This document shows positions 61,430-64,000 of a stretch of DNA of 64,000 nt, one piece after another. Under the pieces are notes generated by a model that made no database searches, was not told the DNA's origin, and was given only the letters and a program-made list of their open reading frames with translations. This stretch comes from Gonatopus flavifemur (lineage: Eukaryota; Arthropoda; Insecta; Hymenoptera; Dryinidae): assembly GCA_018340375.1 (NCBI GenBank), contig JAFFJZ010000001.1:46926001-46990000 (forward strand), in the 5' to 3' direction. How positions within the stretch are numbered: position 1 is the first letter of the stretch; each line of letters opens with the position of its first letter. The translations under genes and the position numbers were made by a program.

Positions 61430-62030
61430 GGTTATGAAAAAACCCGATATCGGAATTTCATCGTTAAATCATCAGTTGTATTAATACTATCCGAAATCTA
61501 TCGTGTTGTTTCATTATCGTACAAGTCCGATGAAAATACGACTTCTACACGGAAAAAATCAGTGATCCAAATTTTCGTTGACTAGTATGTCACTTTTGGA
61601 CGGAGCACAATTTGGAGAAGAATTCGTACACCGGATTTTAATAATTCGTCGACTCTTTCGTCGATTATTTCGATGATGAAAATAAAACGTGGATTCCATT
61701 GTTCGAATAGTGAACACAGTTAACGAATTATCAAAATACAGTATACGAATTCTTTTCAAACTTGTGCTCCGTCCAAAATCGTCATACTAGTCAACGAAAA
61801 TTTGGACTACTTATTTTTTCCGTGTACGATAATTATCCAATGTAAACCCGAACCAGCAACCCGATGGCTTCTCGATAGATATCTATATCGAGTTCACATT
61901 GGATAATCATCGTAGAAATCGTATTTTCATCGGACTTGTCTGATAATGAAACAACACGATAAATTGCGGATAGTATTGATACAACTGATGATTGAACGAT
62001 GAAATCCCGATATCGGGGTTTTTCATAAGG
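61430..62030. repeat. Older inverted repeat split by a TA-class element
   Basis: Left arm about 61430-61545 plus 61827-61845, and right arm about 61895-62030, are complementary (ACCCGATATCGG, CATCAGTTGTAT, TCCGATGAAAATACGA). The left arm carries the element at 61546-61826; the right arm shows the intact site. Confidence 0.85.
61546..61826. mobile_element. TA-bordered foldback, sister of 17587-17863
   Basis: TACACGGAAAAAATCAGTGA left, TTATTTTTTCCGTGTA right. The arms include CCAAATTTTCGTTGACTAGT and GACGGAGCACAA. The empty site is at 61913-61914. Confidence 0.92.
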
Positions 62031-62224
62031 GATCTCATTTTTATTACTATTCTCCAATTTCTTTGAAGTATTTTTTGATTCTGTAATTTTTTATGAAAGT
62101 TTTGAGGAGCTTTTCCATCAACGAGTTTAGAACAGAACAAAAAGAACTTCCGGTCTATAAAAAGAATGCTCAAATTCTATTTTAACTGATGATAAACTCT
62201 TAATCCGCTCGGAACAGATATCAA

Positions 62225-62500
62225 AAGTCTTTAAAAGGAAATCAAAGTTACCATCGGAGTACGTTTTCTTGCACTAAAATATTCGAAACTGAATTCCCAA
62301 AAAAATCTGAGATTTCCAGAGATGATTCTTTGAGACTTCATCTAGGTCTGTACAGAGTCCAAATTTCTTTCGACAAAAATTACAGACCTAGATGAAGTCT
62401 CAAAGAATCATCCCTGAAAATCTCAGATTTTTTGTGAATTCAGTTTCGAGTATTTTAGTGGAAGAAAACGTGCTCTGATCAGTGATGCCAGAAATTTATG
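62225..62500. repeat. Inverted repeat, 'GACCTAGATGAAGTCTCAAA' arms
   Basis: GATTCTTTGAGACTTCATCT faces AGATGAAGTCTCAAAGAATC; outer arms include GCACTAAAATATTCGAAACT. A half copy is at about 25195-25330. A further TCCGATGGTAACTCTGG at 62732-62748 may be its displaced end. Confidence 0.7.
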
Positions 62501-62755
62501 AAGCTGAAACTGGCAACCGATTGTTATAACTTTCGACACAAAATTTTTATCAAGGATTTAAGCATCTGAAAAATGTAGTAGAACGCTGCTAGCTTTATGG
62601 CTGCTAGTTTCAGTTTCATCAGAAATTTGGAGATCCAACGGCCTACATCCAATCGAATACTTCTGTTGATCGGAATGCCCAATGTATTCCGGTCTTAACG
62701 CTCTTGTTACTTTGTTTCTGGCAACATAGACTCCGATGGTAACTCTGGTTTCCTT

Positions 62756-62966
62756 TTAAGGGGATACTAGCGGCATGGCAGTCGCCGAATCGTTTATGAC
62801 AAACTAAGGTCAAAAGCTTCATTTTAATCAAAATATTGCTCTGTACAGCAATCCTCCAATTCAAGTAGAAGTGCTGTACAGAGCGATATTTTGTTTATTA
62901 TGAAGTATTTGCCCGTAGTTTGTTATAAACGATTTGGCTGCTGCCACGTCGCTAGTATCACCTTAA
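62756..62966. mobile_element. TTAA-bordered element
   Basis: TTAAGGGGATACTAGCGGCA left, CGTCGCTAGTATCACCTTAA right, TTAA intact on both sides. CTGTACAGAGCGATATTTTG lies at the centre. A new left end of the same family starts at 63251 and runs toward the window edge. Confidence 0.85.
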
Positions 62967-62988
62967 GAGCTTGGTCTTCTCACGAAGA

Positions 62989-63247
62989 TACACCGAAAAA
63001 AATAATTTATTTGACGGAATGAACTAAAGTTAGTTGTGAAAATTATTTCCGAGTAATAAAAGAATAGAAGCCGGTGATAAAAGCTGTAGTAAAGGCAATT
63101 TCAAATTAGTAACAGCAACTAAAGTCAGAGAAATTAAATTTAAGTTTAGTTGAGCCAACGCCCGTTTTAGTTATCCAAATATCAACAACTGTATCTAGTT
63201 GCTGGAACTCATTTGGAGCAAGAGTAACTAATTATTTGTCTCGGTGT
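62989..63247. mobile_element. TA-class element, 'AACTAAAGTTAGTTG' interior
   Basis: TACACCGAAAAAAATAATTT left, TTATTTGTCTCGGTGTG right. Repeated AACTAAA/TTTAGTT units are inside, like the 23507/24343/26159 family. Confidence 0.65.
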
Positions 63248-63250
63248 GTG

Positions 63251-64000
63251 TTAAGGGGATACCAGCGTACCATCCGAGTGAAGATTTTGTCTGCAAGATT
63301 TCTCCGAACTGAACTCAAGAAACTGTTGAAGATTTTGAGGGAATAATCTTTGATACTTCATCAATTGCTGTACTCCAGGTATATCAACATATGGAAACAT
63401 CGACATAATCTCGAGATCAAGATCGATTCGATCGTACAGTGGTCACTATTTCGAGCTCAGTTTGATTTTGATCAACGATGAATTTCGAGCTTTCAAAATA
63501 CAATCGGTTTTTTGTTTTTGTAAATTCATTCCAATATCAGAAGCTTTTACATTAAGACAGATTTTCGTTGCATAAAAATTCGTTTTTTTTTCAAAAGTTC
63601 ACCTCCAAAATTTACTGTAAGATACAGAACACAATCGATTCATAATCTCCCGAAGCGAAAAGTGAATAGCTCGTGGGAGTGAACTTTTTTTCGATCTTGA
63701 CTCATGAATTTCATCAAGTCCTAGTCCATACAGCACCGCGAGGTCTATCGAATGTTCAGACAACGTGCTTAGTTACACAGAGAACGTGCAAATAACTTCT
63801 CAGGATGTTCTAAGAACGTCACACGCATGTCCCAGGTACGTGCAAATGTCCCGGTTAGTTGCATTCATGTGCACCAAGTGCATTTCATGCAAGTGCATGT
63901 GCATTCAAGTACTTCTTACTATCGCCGATTTGTTTATTGGAAATTCGCATCGGAATCGACTTGGTTTATATAAGTTTTTAATCAGATTTCTCAAATAGGG
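63251..64000. other. Right edge, no gene seen
   Basis: Begins with a TTAA-class left terminus (TTAAGGGGATACCAGCG) whose partner is not in the window. Near the end are repeated GTGCA/TGCAC phrases. No coding exon recognised. Confidence 0.4.

Larger units (their letters stand above)
60224..61431. mobile_element. CCYACATAGCACA-terminus element, 1.2 kb, with nested insert
   Basis: CCCACATAGCACAATGTG left, CATTGTGTGCTATGTAGG right. The interior has repeated ATATTCTGGCA and GAGATATT phrases. A hAT-like element (60537-60746) has inserted inside. The termini resemble those at 18463-18903. Confidence 0.55.

Noticed and set aside
1..64000. CRISPR arrays, operons, bacterial promoters or phage genes
   Set aside because: Spliced genes with GT-AG introns and the dense miniature-element content mark this as animal nuclear DNA. 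No regularly spaced direct-repeat array is seen.

Overview
This window looks like a piece of an insect nuclear genome. It is AT-rich, it is almost entirely non-coding, its genes are split by GT-AG introns, and it is crowded with short inverted-repeat transposable elements. Only two protein-coding genes can be supported. Both are on the minus strand, head-to-tail, and both encode membrane-anchored fatty acyl-CoA reductases (FARs), the enzymes insects use to make fatty alcohols for waxes, hydrocarbon precursors and pheromones. A FAR cluster is compatible with Hymenoptera or several other insect orders; the sequence alone does not fix the species. Layout: 1-16.6 kb has no convincing gene, only repeats and one broken open frame near 1 kb. 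16.6-47.9 kb is FAR-A: seven coding exons, a predicted 521-residue protein, and about 30 kb of introns swollen by nested miniature elements. Its predicted initiator ATG is the last codon of an upstream exon, and a TATA/initiator candidate lies near 49.3 kb. 47.9-53.5 kb is the upstream region of FAR-A. 53.6-59.7 kb is FAR-B: seven coding exons, 507 residues, compact except for a last intron packed with TTAA-flanked elements. 59.7-64 kb is the upstream region of FAR-B, followed by nested repeats. The two reading frames could be joined across every predicted junction with consistent GT-AG sites and phases. Both proteins keep the N-terminal TGGTGFLG dinucleotide-binding motif, the YxxxK catalytic pair, the KEPxPGW segment, a C-terminal FAR domain and a terminal hydrophobic segment. 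They share only part of their intron positions, so they look like old paralogs and not a recent tandem duplication. The most unusual content is the repeat landscape. About 30 elements with unrelated interiors end in near-identical short termini (CACKGAGAAA or CACGGAAAAA) bordered by TA. At two places the window contains both a filled and an empty version of the same insertion site, in opposite arms of an older inverted repeat, and these show directly that the target duplication is TA. A second class is bordered by TTAA, a third by 8-bp duplications (hAT-like), and one by TAA. Repeat borders were read by eye and may be off by a few bases.
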